Assembly (NCBI GenBank): GCA_029262935.1
Contig: JAJCYK010000620.1
Coordinates: 1 to 5,841, forward strand
Source: Cytophagales bacterium
GTDB lineage: Bacteria > Bacteroidota > Bacteroidia > Cytophagales > Cyclobacteriaceae
DNA: 5,841 bases
Direction of reading: 5' to 3'
A program made the position numbers and the translations under genes. Positions 1-5,841 of the stretch are shown piece after piece (position 1 is the stretch's first letter; every line of letters starts with the position of its first letter). The notes under the pieces were generated by a model. The model was not told the origin of the DNA, ran no database searches, and worked only from the letters and a program-made list of their open reading frames with translations.

Positions 1-80
1 CTGATTTAAAGCCAGGCATGTACATCGTTAAGGGGCTTTCAGAAACAGGTAGTTTCACTGAACGATTGATAAAAGAATAA
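1..80 (+). CDS. 3' end of a secreted protein with a T9SS type A C-terminal sorting domain (partial)
   Basis: Only the last 25 codons are present; the reading frame begins at base 3 and ends with TAA at 78-80. The peptide reads DLKPGMYIVKG, then LSETGSFTERLIKE at the very C-terminus. The 'xPGMYIVxx...G.....RLIKE-stop' pattern is the final beta-strand pair of the type A sorting domain (TIGR04183 family). In Bacteroidota this domain directs proteins through the outer membrane via the type IX secretion system and is then cleaved by PorU. The body of the protein lies outside the window, so its enzymatic or adhesive role cannot be told. It points toward the minus-strand genes and is closed by the terminator at 122-156. 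Identification rests on a short but characteristic tail ending exactly at a stop codon; alternative calls are unlikely but not excluded. Confidence 0.78.
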   Translation, partial: DLKPGMYIVKGLSETGSFTERLIKE

Positions 81-121
81 ACCCAGCTATGGCACCTTTA
101 GCAATCCAGTAAGTTGCCATG

Positions 122-156
122 ACGGCCTTTGGGAATCCAAAGGCCGTGCTTTTTTT
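122..156 (+). terminator. Strong intrinsic terminator of the T9SS-cargo gene, between convergent genes
   Basis: A perfect 11-bp stem (122-132 with 137-147; arms ACGGCCTTTGG and CCAAAGGCCGT) closes on a GAAT tetraloop. After GC it runs into seven T residues (150-156). It lies 41 nt after the stop codon of the plus-strand gene. On the minus strand the hairpin forms too, but is not followed by a T-run (CATGGCAACTT follows), so as a terminator it works mainly for plus-strand transcripts. For the methyltransferase transcript arriving from the other side it may still act as a 3'-end-protecting hairpin. Confidence 0.9.
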
Positions 157-790
157 ATACCTTTTCGTACCAAACACTTTGTATCATACCTTGACTGAAT
201 TTTTGTACAGCGTTGGTTAGTAAAGCGTGCTTATTAAAAGCCTTATCAAAATCTTGTAACGTGTTGCTTTCCATACCCGTGGCTACTTTGAAAAACCCAT
301 GCATCAGGCTGTTAAGTTGTCTTTGCCACCAAGGACTGTTTTTGTCTACATAAAAATCGCAATGGAGCCAGTTGCCATGTGCTTCCAATAGGTTGTATAT
401 GATTGAAATTGCCTGTTCAAGACGTTTGGGGCTAAACAAGTCCAGCACAAATGGTGTTAAGACCAAATCAAAACGTTTATTGGAGTCTTGTAAAGCTTGT
501 AGGGGTTGTCCGTAAAAGTGTAGACGATTAGAAGCCAACTTGAAGCGAGTTTGGGCTTGTTCAAGCATTTTTTTTGAAGGCTCGTAGTAGTGAATTTCAG
601 CCTGAGGGAAGGCGTTAATCAGCGGCTTCAAAATACCACCCGTACCCCCACCCACGATTAAGATTTTATCGGCACGGGAAATTTTATTTAAAAATGTCAA
701 TGGAGCTTTCTTCAGAGTCTTACCAAAAACCAGCCATGACAAGTGATCGTAATAGGGTGAAATGGCATCAAAATCGTTGCTGCCTTTCAT
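155..790 (-). CDS. Class I SAM-dependent methyltransferase (UbiE-like)
   Basis: This 211-residue protein should be a soluble Rossmann-fold methyltransferase. The N-terminal FDAISPYYDHL (residues 7-17) resembles the 'FD.iAp.YD.l' lead-in of UbiE-type enzymes. Motif I is ILIVGGGTGGIL (43-54), the glycine-rich SAM loop. Acidic Glu70 in HYYEPS ends strand 2 and should bind the SAM ribose. FDLVLTPFVLDLF (107-119) is the motif IV strand, and WLHCDFY (141-147) fits the motif VI region. The tail after it, with paired Trp154-155 and an 'LMHGFF' helix, would shape the acceptor pocket. ATG at 790 is chosen because the conserved FDAISPYYD starts six residues later. That ATG overlaps the upstream UbiA-like gene's TGA (ATGA at 790-787), so translation is probably coupled. 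The stop TAA (157-155) falls in the T-run of the opposing terminator. The acceptor is unknown; a small isoprenoid, quinone-like or lipid substrate is inferred only from the neighbour. Confidence 0.8.
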   Translation of the reverse strand: MKGSNDFDAISPYYDHLSWLVFGKTLKKAPLTFLNKISRADKILIVGGGTGGILKPLINAFPQAEIHYYEPSKKMLEQAQTRFKLASNRLHFYGQPLQALQDSNKRFDLVLTPFVLDLFSPKRLEQAISIIYNLLEAHGNWLHCDFYVDKNSPWWQRQLNSLMHGFFKVATGMESNTLQDFDKAFNKHALLTNAVQKFSQGMIQSVWYEKV

Positions 791-1620
791 ATAAAAAGGA
801 GTAAACCAGGAAAAAAGAAAATACCATCACCCAAAATTCTGAATCGCTCTGAAGTTTTGAAAAATCCAGGCTTTGCAATAATCAACGCCAATGACACAGC
901 CATTAATGAAAGTATGATTTCGGCTCTAATCAGCATCGTGTTTTCTGACCACCACATAACACAAAAACCAGCTAGGGTAATGACGATAAGAAGACAGCTC
1001 AAAACGATTTGCTTGGTTAGGTCCCTCCCCCAGAACTGTACCGCTGAACCAAACTGTTGTTCGCGATCCAGTTCCAATTCAAAATAGGCAAACTCCAGTA
1101 AGTTCACCAAAGCCAGTAGTACAAATTGTACAAAGATAAAAACCAAGGGCAGGTCAATTACTGGTGATAAAGATACAGGAGCAGCAAACACGCCTAAAGT
1201 ATAAACCAATGCGATCATGATCTCTTTTGCAAAGGTTGGCTTCGATCCAATTACGTGCAGCATAATGAAATACAAGGCCACCAACACGGAAATGACTGTG
1301 CCCACGATCAGGGTAGCTGGTGGAAATTGAGGCAACAATGCCACCGCGATGGATGAGGCGGCGATAACCAATATTGTCAATAATGTAAAGTATTTTAAAT
1401 GAAATTGATGACGGAAGAAACGGGCTTGGTCTTGCATTTTATAAGCGTCCCAAAGATGGTCAGCCGTATATATAACCCACACTGCCAATGCCAATACCAG
1501 TAACATTTCTTGAGGTATTTCAATTTGCAAATAAGTCCCCAAGAAGTGTGAACAAATTACAGATCCTAGGACTACGTCTAAACTCAAAGCTCGGATGTAC
1601 CGATATAGGATATTTAGCAT
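787..1620 (-). CDS. UbiA-superfamily-like integral membrane protein
   Basis: The ATG at 1620 gives a 277-residue, very hydrophobic protein with about eight or nine membrane segments (roughly residues 14-34, 39-55, 77-97, 101-121, 134-178 as two, 205-223, 233-252, 264-277). UbiA prenyltransferases join polyprenyl chains to aromatic acceptors using two Asp-rich Mg-binding loops. Here the first loop is YTADHLWD (Asp54 and Asp58, with the usual leading N-D replaced by I-Y). The second is ELELDREQQFG (Glu181 and Asp185), matching the spacing of DxExDxxxG. KEIMIALVYTLG (132-143) also resembles the UbiA helix after loop one. The frame can be opened five codons earlier at a TTG (1635), but that codon sits in the atpG terminator and has no ribosome site, so ATG is preferred. 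There is no Shine-Dalgarno sequence. The gene overlaps the methyltransferase by ATGA. Fold assignment is moderately sure; catalytic activity is uncertain because one metal-site Asp is missing. Confidence 0.65.
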   Translation of the reverse strand: MLNILYRYIRALSLDVVLGSVICSHFLGTYLQIEIPQEMLLVLALAVWVIYTADHLWDAYKMQDQARFFRHQFHLKYFTLLTILVIAASSIAVALLPQFPPATLIVGTVISVLVALYFIMLHVIGSKPTFAKEIMIALVYTLGVFAAPVSLSPVIDLPLVFIFVQFVLLALVNLLEFAYFELELDREQQFGSAVQFWGRDLTKQIVLSCLLIVITLAGFCVMWWSENTMLIRAEIILSLMAVSLALIIAKPGFFKTSERFRILGDGIFFFPGLLLFI

Positions 1621-1633
1621 AAATGAAATTACC

Positions 1634-1662
1634 AAAAAAAAAGCTTACCAAGGGCAAGCTTT
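1634..1662 (-). terminator. Intrinsic terminator after atpG, just upstream of the UbiA-like gene
   Basis: On the minus strand, arm AAAGCTTGCC (1662-1653) pairs with GGTAAGCTTT (1649-1640) through ten base pairs including one G-U, around a three-base CTT loop. Six further T residues follow (1639-1634). It begins 21 nt after the atpG stop codon and should end the ATP synthase transcript. The ATG of the next gene lies only 13 nt past the T-run. The stem is rich in A-T pairs at its base, so leaky termination is plausible. On the plus strand the stem is not followed by a useful T-run. Confidence 0.85.
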
Positions 1663-1683
1663 AATGGTATTTACATTTGGCAA

Positions 1684-2571
1684 TTAGTTGTTTGAAAGAG
1701 CTTCAGCCCCAGCCACGATTTCTAGGATTTCGGTAGTAATTGCTGCTTGTCTGGTTCTGTTGTAGGTGAGTTTCAATTCCTTAAGTAACTCTCCAGCATT
1801 TTCAGTAGCCTTATCCATAGCTGTCATTCGGGCCCCGTGTTCTGCTGCATTTGACTCTAAAAGAGATTTATAAAATTGAATCTTTAGTGACTTTGGAATT
1901 AAATCGTTGATGATTTCAGACTTCGATGGTTCATAAATGTAGTCAATACTGTTATTTACCGTTTCGTCTTGAACTTCGGGAGGTTGCACGGGTAGAAACT
2001 GCTCTGTCCTTAAAACCTGAGTAGCTACATTTTTAAATTCATTGTAAACCAAATCTATGCGGTCATAAGTTCCTTCAACGTATTGTTCCATAGCGTACTC
2101 CGCAGCCAATCTCACATTGTCGAATGATAATGAACCAAACAATAAGGCATGATCTTTAATAGTTGGAAATTGCCTTTTTGTGAAGTAGTCCAAAGATCGC
2201 TTCCCTATAGGCATAACAGTAAGTTTGCCAGCCTCATGAACCTGTTGATATTTATCTCTTATCAACTGTTCTGTTGCCTTGAAAACACTGCTATTGAAAG
2301 GGCCACAAAGCCCCTTATCAGAAGTTACCACCACTAACAACACATGAGCGATTTCCCGCGTCTCGGCATAAAAGTTTTGGATCTCTCCATCATTTCCTGC
2401 AGAGACATTTTGCAGAATCTCCGTAAGTTTCTTGGCATAAGGCCTCATCTTGATGATGTTGTCCTGAGCCTTCCTCAACTTAGCAGCAGCCACCATTTTC
2501 ATGGCTTTGGTGATCTGCTGGGTGGAGGAAACAGATGCTATTCTACTTTTTACTTCTTTTAAACTTGCCAT
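1684..2571 (-). CDS. atpG: F1Fo ATP synthase gamma subunit
   Basis: Gamma is the central rotor shaft that turns inside the alpha3beta3 head and couples proton flow through Fo to ATP synthesis at the cytoplasmic face of the inner membrane. The 295-residue length fits the family. The N-terminal helix MASLKEVKSRIASVSSTQQI carries the standard ITKAMKMVAAAKLRKAQ stretch (20-36). SDKGLCGPFN (84-93) is the conserved Rossmann-domain motif. The C-terminal helix ends with ITTEILEIVAGAEA (278-291), which fits the gamma signature; the two terminal helices form the antiparallel coiled-coil. ATG at 2571 matches the family N-terminus exactly. It starts 11 nt after the atpA stop with no Shine-Dalgarno sequence. 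It is the last atp gene here: a terminator follows rather than atpD and atpC. Confidence 0.98.
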   Translation of the reverse strand: MASLKEVKSRIASVSSTQQITKAMKMVAAAKLRKAQDNIIKMRPYAKKLTEILQNVSAGNDGEIQNFYAETREIAHVLLVVVTSDKGLCGPFNSSVFKATEQLIRDKYQQVHEAGKLTVMPIGKRSLDYFTKRQFPTIKDHALLFGSLSFDNVRLAAEYAMEQYVEGTYDRIDLVYNEFKNVATQVLRTEQFLPVQPPEVQDETVNNSIDYIYEPSKSEIINDLIPKSLKIQFYKSLLESNAAEHGARMTAMDKATENAGELLKELKLTYNRTRQAAITTEILEIVAGAEALSNN

Positions 2572-2582
2572 GCGCTATTGCA

Positions 2583-4166
2583 TTAGTTCGTATACTTCCT
2601 AGCCATATTAATGGCCTCATTCTTTAACGTATCAGTGACATTATCATCCAGTTTTCCTGCACGCAATGTATCCATGATGTCTCTATACTGAGCGGTCATT
2701 AGAGTTATGAATTCATTTTCAAACTCTTTCACTCGTTTCAAAGGTACTTTATCAATGTATCCTTTGGTAGACACATAGATAATGGCAATTTGGTTTTCCA
2801 CGGGTACTGGCTCGTATTGCCCTTGCTTTAATATTTCTAAGTTGATACGACCCCGGTCGATGATCAATTGAGTTGCGGCGTCCAAATCTGAGCCGAATTT
2901 AGCAAAGGCTTCCAGCTCTCTAAATTGTGCCTGATCCAGTTTTAGTGTACCAGCCACTTTTTTCATGGACTTAATCTGGGCATTACCACCCACTCTGGAC
3001 ACCGAAATACCCACGTTAATTGCAGGTCTAATACCAGAATTAAACAGGTTAGTTTCCAAGAAAATCTGCCCGTCGGTAATGGAAATGACATTGGTGGGAA
3101 TATAGGCTGATACGTCATTCGCTTGAGTCTCAATGATAGGCAATGCAGTTAACGACCCTCCTCCTTTTACCATATCTTTTATTGAGTCCGGTAAATCATT
3201 CATACTTCTGGCAATGCCATCGTTTGCATTAATCTTTGCGCCTCTTTCTAGCAATCTTGAGTGTAAGTAAAATACATCACCAGGATAAGCTTCACGTCCT
3301 GGAGGACGACGAAGCAAGAGCGACACCTCACGGTATGAAACCGCTTGCTTGGATAAATCATCGTATACTACTAATGCCGGCCGGCCGGTATCTCTAAAGA
3401 ATTCGCCAATGGCTGCACCAGTAAATGGTGAGAAAAATTGCATTGGCGCAGGATCAGAAGCATTTGCAGCTACCACGACCGTATAGTCCATAGCTCCGGC
3501 TCTTTCTAAAGCTGCTACCACCCCTGCCACGGTAGAAGCTTTTTGCCCACAGGCCACATAGATACAAAATACGGGTTCCCCTTTTTCGTAAAATTCCTTC
3601 TGATTGATAATTGTATCAATAGCCACAGCAGTTTTACCGGTTTGACGGTCACCGATGATCAACTCTCGTTGTCCTCGACCTACTGGAATCATGGAATCGA
3701 TGGCCTTAATTCCAGTTTGCAATGGTTCACTAACCGGCTCTCGATAAATTACACCAGGAGCTTTTCGCTCTAGTGGCATTTCGAAAGTTTCGCCGGCAAT
3801 AGGGCCTTTACCATCAATGGGCTCCCCTAAAGTGTTCACTACCCGACCCAACATGCCGTCTCCTACTTGAATAGAAGCAATCTTTTTGGTACGTTTTACA
3901 ATATCTCCTTCTTTGATCCCTTTGGAATCTCCGAAAAGCACCGCACCCACATTGTCTTCTTCCAGGTTAAGTACAAGACCTTGCATGCCGTTTTCAAAAA
4001 CGATTAGTTCACCAGCTTGTACATTGGATAAACCGTATATGCGAGCTACTCCGTCACCAACTTGTAACACGGAACCAACTTCTTCCAGTTCTGCATCAGA
4101 CTTAAAATTGGATAATTGCTCTCTTAAAATTGCCGAAACTTCATCGGGTCGAACTCCTGCGGACAT
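2583..4166 (-). CDS. atpA: F1Fo ATP synthase alpha subunit
   Basis: Alpha alternates with beta in the F1 hexamer, holds the non-catalytic nucleotide sites and supplies the arginine finger to beta. The 527-residue protein is full length. Seen in order: the beta-barrel domain (about 27-95), the P-loop GDRQTGKT (172-179), the Walker B strand ALVVYDD (264-270), the signature [10 protein letters not shown] (381-390) followed by arginine-finger Arg391 in SRVGG, and the helical C-terminal domain. The stretch [20 protein letters not shown] and MVKGGG (311-337), before [10 protein letters not shown], is longer than the matching part of E. coli alpha and is typical of Bacteroidota. ATG at 4166 gives [18 protein letters not shown], the usual delta-contacting N-terminus. 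It lies 31 nt after atpH and 11 nt before atpG. Confidence 0.99.
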   Translation of the reverse strand: MSAGVRPDEVSAILREQLSNFKSDAELEEVGSVLQVGDGVARIYGLSNVQAGELIVFENGMQGLVLNLEEDNVGAVLFGDSKGIKEGDIVKRTKKIASIQVGDGMLGRVVNTLGEPIDGKGPIAGETFEMPLERKAPGVIYREPVSEPLQTGIKAIDSMIPVGRGQRELIIGDRQTGKTAVAIDTIINQKEFYEKGEPVFCIYVACGQKASTVAGVVAALERAGAMDYTVVVAANASDPAPMQFFSPFTGAAIGEFFRDTGRPALVVYDDLSKQAVSYREVSLLLRRPPGREAYPGDVFYLHSRLLERGAKINANDGIARSMNDLPDSIKDMVKGGGSLTALPIIETQANDVSAYIPTNVISITDGQIFLETNLFNSGIRPAINVGISVSRVGGNAQIKSMKKVAGTLKLDQAQFRELEAFAKFGSDLDAATQLIIDRGRINLEILKQGQYEPVPVENQIAIIYVSTKGYIDKVPLKRVKEFENEFITLMTAQYRDIMDTLRAGKLDDNVTDTLKNEAINMARKYTN

Positions 4167-4197
4167 AACGTCTTAAGTTTTTATTAATTCAATGTTT

Positions 4198-4758
4198 TTA
4201 AAATCCCTTTATGTAAGGGTTGTGTAAGAATTTCAATTTTAATTCTTTGATTTTACCTTTGAGGCTTTCATCTACTTGCTGTCCTTCAACTTTAAGTATG
4301 TACCCCCCAATTAATTCTTTATCTACCTCTTCTGCCAACTCCACGTTGTGCTTTCCAGTTGCTTCTTTTATGATCTTTTTAAATTGATCTCGTAAAGGCT
4401 CATCCAAAGTAAACATGGTGCTTACTTTGGCCATTTCTATCCCTTTGAATTGGTTGTATTGGGCATGAAAAACAGTGGCAATGGACACCAATACATTTTC
4501 TCGATTCTTGCGAGTAATGATTTCAAAAAAGGACATGGTGATGGTATTCACCCTGTTTTCAAATATCCCCTTGAGGATAGACAACTTTTTATGATGATTG
4601 ATAATAGGATTCTTCAACATCAAAGTAAAGTCACGATTTGATTCACAAATTTGGGAAAACAGTTGCATATCCTCATGGACCACCTCCAGCATCCCTTGAC
4701 TCTCGGCCAAGCTAATTAGCGATTTGGCATATCTGGAAGCTACTCTAAAATCAGACAT
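4198..4758 (-). CDS. atpH: F1Fo ATP synthase delta subunit (OSCP-like)
   Basis: Delta sits on top of F1 and ties the alpha N-termini to the C-terminal end of the b stalk, forming part of the stator. The 186 residues are of usual length. The N-terminal helical domain begins with RVASRYAKSLISLAES (5-20), the family's 'YA.AL...A' start. The C-terminal OSCP signature spans about 139-158 (ELAEEVDKELIGGYILKVEG), followed by QQVDESLKGKIKELK. ATG at 4758 lies a single base after the atpF stop (TAG-G-ATG), so delta is probably made by the ribosome that finished b. As in this family generally, the sequence is less conserved than alpha or c, but signature and operon position agree. Confidence 0.97.
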   Translation of the reverse strand: MSDFRVASRYAKSLISLAESQGMLEVVHEDMQLFSQICESNRDFTLMLKNPIINHHKKLSILKGIFENRVNTITMSFFEIITRKNRENVLVSIATVFHAQYNQFKGIEMAKVSTMFTLDEPLRDQFKKIIKEATGKHNVELAEEVDKELIGGYILKVEGQQVDESLKGKIKELKLKFLHNPYIKGF

Positions 4759-4759
4759 C

Positions 4760-5254
4760 CTAATTGATGTTTAGTTCATTTATGAATCGAGTAACCAGTT
4801 GCTTTTGCTGTTCGTCGTCGGATAAATTCTGACGGAGCAAATGCTCGGCTATCTCCATGGATAAAGCGGCGACGTGATTCTTCATTTCAGTCATGGCAGC
4901 GTCCTTTTCAGTGTTAATTGCTGCTTTCGCGTCTTCGATCATTTTACCGGAGATTTTAGAAGCATCCTCCTTGGCTTCCCCTTTGATTCTATTCGCAGAA
5001 GCTAAGGCCTCCTTAAGCATTTTGTCTCGTTCCAATCTAGCTTCATCTAAGAGCTTCTCGTTGTCTGACTGCAACTTTGCCATTTCGTCTTTTGCTTTTT
5101 CAGCAGCCGATAAAGAGGCTTCAATACTTGATTCCCTCTCTTTCACGGCGTTTAACATAGGCTTCCATGCATATCTGCTAAGAACAAATACCAGTCCTAG
5201 GAATACTATCGTTTGCCAGAAAACTAAGCCAAAACCTGGAGTTATTAAATCCAT
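4760..5254 (-). CDS. atpF: F1Fo ATP synthase b subunit
   Basis: Subunit b is the peripheral stalk: one N-terminal membrane helix and a long cytoplasmic helical dimer that holds F1 against rotation. In the 164 residues, MDLITPGFGLVFWQ leads into a single transmembrane helix (about 8-27). AWKP (29-32) marks the membrane exit. A charged, Ala/Glu/Lys-rich coiled coil covers about 36-130. The end, ALSMEIAEHLL followed by LSDDEQQKQLVTRFINELN, is the delta-binding region. There is one b gene and no b' copy in view, so a homodimer is expected. ATG at 5254 sits 70 nt past the atpE stop, after a stable intercistronic hairpin. The stop TAG is separated from atpH by one base. The low-complexity coding sequence leaves a long open frame on the opposite strand, which is a shadow. 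Confidence 0.97.
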   Translation of the reverse strand: MDLITPGFGLVFWQTIVFLGLVFVLSRYAWKPMLNAVKERESSIEASLSAAEKAKDEMAKLQSDNEKLLDEARLERDKMLKEALASANRIKGEAKEDASKISGKMIEDAKAAINTEKDAAMTEMKNHVAALSMEIAEHLLRQNLSDDEQQKQLVTRFINELNIN

Positions 5255-5281
5255 CTGTATTTAAGTTAAAATGATAAAGAT

Positions 5282-5319
5282 AGGGTTGAAATACTGCCTA
5301 ATGCGGTTATTTCAACCCT
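5282..5319 (-). promoter_or_regulatory. Intercistronic hairpin between atpE and atpF
   Basis: A perfect 12-bp inverted repeat (minus strand AGGGTTGAAATA, 5319-5308, with TATTTCAACCCT, 5293-5282) encloses a 14-nt loop. It starts 5 nt after the atpE stop codon and fills the only long gap inside the operon. The sequence after it (ATCTTTATCATTTTAAC) is moderately U-rich without a clean T-run, so it is at best a leaky terminator. A stem here would protect an atpE-containing 3' end or attenuate readthrough, raising c relative to the single-copy subunits downstream. The structure is seen; the role is inferred. Confidence 0.7.
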
Positions 5320-5324
5320 GATGC

Positions 5325-5582
<258 letters not shown>

Positions 5583-5609
5583 TTATATAAATGAAACAAA
5601 AATTCAATT

Positions 5610-5841
5610 CTAGTGATGACTCTCAGCTACTGCCATGCCTATATACATTGACGAAAACAACGTAAAGACATAAGCCTGTATGGTAGCCACCAACAATTCA
5701 ATAATATTAATAAACAGTACTACTAAACTCGTTCCCACACCTACCCAAGCACTGTGAAAAATAAATGCCAAACCAATTAAGCTCAAGAATACGATGTGAC
5801 CCGCAGTAATAGCGACAAACAGTCGCAACATCAGTGAAAAT
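5610..5841 (-). CDS. atpB: F1Fo ATP synthase a subunit, C-terminal part (5' end beyond window)
   Basis: Only the last 76 codons are visible; the frame stays open to the window edge (FSL precedes the first visible Met, which is internal). Subunit a forms the two proton half-channels next to the c ring. SLMLRLFVAITAGH contains the essential arginine of the family (E. coli Arg210), which faces c Glu64. The last helix, ELLVATIQAYVFTLF, has the conserved Gln (E. coli Gln252). The C-terminus SSMYIGMAVAESHH is Bacteroidota-like. Two membrane segments are seen, the second and third of the usual C-terminal bundle. Just after the arginine the sequence reads RLFVAITAG where E. coli has RLFGNMYAG, so the conserved Asn is replaced by Ala. 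It ends with TAG, 36 nt before atpE. Confidence 0.96.
   Translation of the reverse strand, partial: FSLMLRLFVAITAGHIVFLSLIGLAFIFHSAWVGVGTSLVVLFINIIELLVATIQAYVFTLFSSMYIGMAVAESHH

Noticed and set aside
89..120. Inverted repeat ATGGCA (89-94) / TGCCAT (115-120) before the terminator
   Set aside because: Only six base pairs around a 20-nt loop; too weak to call beside the much stronger stem at 122-147.
857..1087. Plus-strand open frame of 76 codons inside the UbiA-like gene
   Set aside because: Fully antisense to a coding gene, no recognisable motif, and no promoter or terminator of its own.
1621..1635. TTG start five codons upstream of the UbiA-like ATG
   Set aside because: The TTG borders the U-tract of the atpG terminator, adds only VISF-type residues, and has no ribosome-binding support; ATG at 1620 is the simpler start.
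2149..2562. Two short plus-strand frames antisense to atpG
   Set aside because: Shadows of a strongly conserved gene; the products resemble nothing known.
3376..3388. GC-rich alternating run GCCGGCCGGCCGG
   Set aside because: It encodes the ordinary TGRPA stretch of the alpha subunit; the repetition is a chance result of Gly-Arg-Pro-Ala codons.
3543..4176. Two plus-strand frames antisense to atpA
   Set aside because: atpA is conserved end to end on the other strand; these are by-products of its codon use.
4450..4641. Plus-strand frame of 63 codons antisense to atpH
   Set aside because: Lies wholly inside the delta subunit gene and has no domain or expression signals.
4893..5264. Plus-strand open frame of 123 codons opposite atpF
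   Set aside because: It is the antisense of the b-subunit coiled coil, whose skewed codons (Ala, Glu, Lys) suppress stops on the other strand. The product is Ser/Ala/Leu-rich with no recognisable domain.
5829..5831. ATG at 5831 as the start of a 73-residue protein
   Set aside because: The frame continues upstream to the window edge, and the Met sits in the middle of the conserved SLMLRLF helix of the a subunit, so it is internal.

Overview
The window looks like part of a Bacteroidota chromosome, probably of the Cytophagales/Flammeovirgaceae kind. Four things point there. The ATP synthase subunits carry Bacteroidota-style sequence: an a subunit with TAGH and MAVAE, an alpha subunit with a long NANDGIA...[10 protein letters not shown] segment, and a b subunit starting MDLITPGFGLVFWQ. 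The left edge holds the tail of a type IX secretion (T9SS) sorting domain. Genes lack Shine-Dalgarno sequences. Intergenic DNA is A+T-rich. The exact genus cannot be read from the window.

Layout, left to right. Positions 1-80 hold the last 25 codons of a plus-strand gene for a secreted protein with a type A T9SS C-terminal signal, followed by a strong intrinsic terminator (122-156). Everything else is on the minus strand. Read in transcription order from the right edge it runs: atpB (a subunit, 3' part only), atpE (c), atpF (b), atpH (delta), atpA (alpha), atpG (gamma), an intrinsic terminator (1634-1662), a UbiA-superfamily-like membrane protein (ATG at 1620), and a class I SAM methyltransferase overlapping it by ATGA (155-790). 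The methyltransferase converges on the T9SS gene, and its stop codon lies in that gene's terminator U-tract.

The six atp genes encode the whole a/b/c membrane sector (a only partly in view) plus delta, alpha and gamma of the F1Fo ATP synthase. The catalytic beta subunit (atpD) and epsilon (atpC) are absent: the cluster ends after atpG at a terminator, so they must lie elsewhere, as in other Bacteroidota. The c subunit has a proton-type ion site (Glu64, no Na+ ligand set). A 12-bp hairpin directly after atpE probably helps set the high c-subunit dosage.

The UbiA-like/methyltransferase pair is the least understood part. Prenyl transfer followed by C- or O-methylation is the logic of lipoquinone-type pathways, but the aspartate-rich motifs of the UbiA-like protein are incomplete, so its substrate and even its activity are open. 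Its start codon lies only 13 nt past the atp terminator, so it is expressed either by readthrough or from a promoter inside the end of atpG. No CRISPR array, insertion sequence, tRNA, rRNA or phage gene was seen, and there is no gene-free stretch over 300 bases. Most of the window is conserved housekeeping DNA; I do not see a clearly new multi-gene system.
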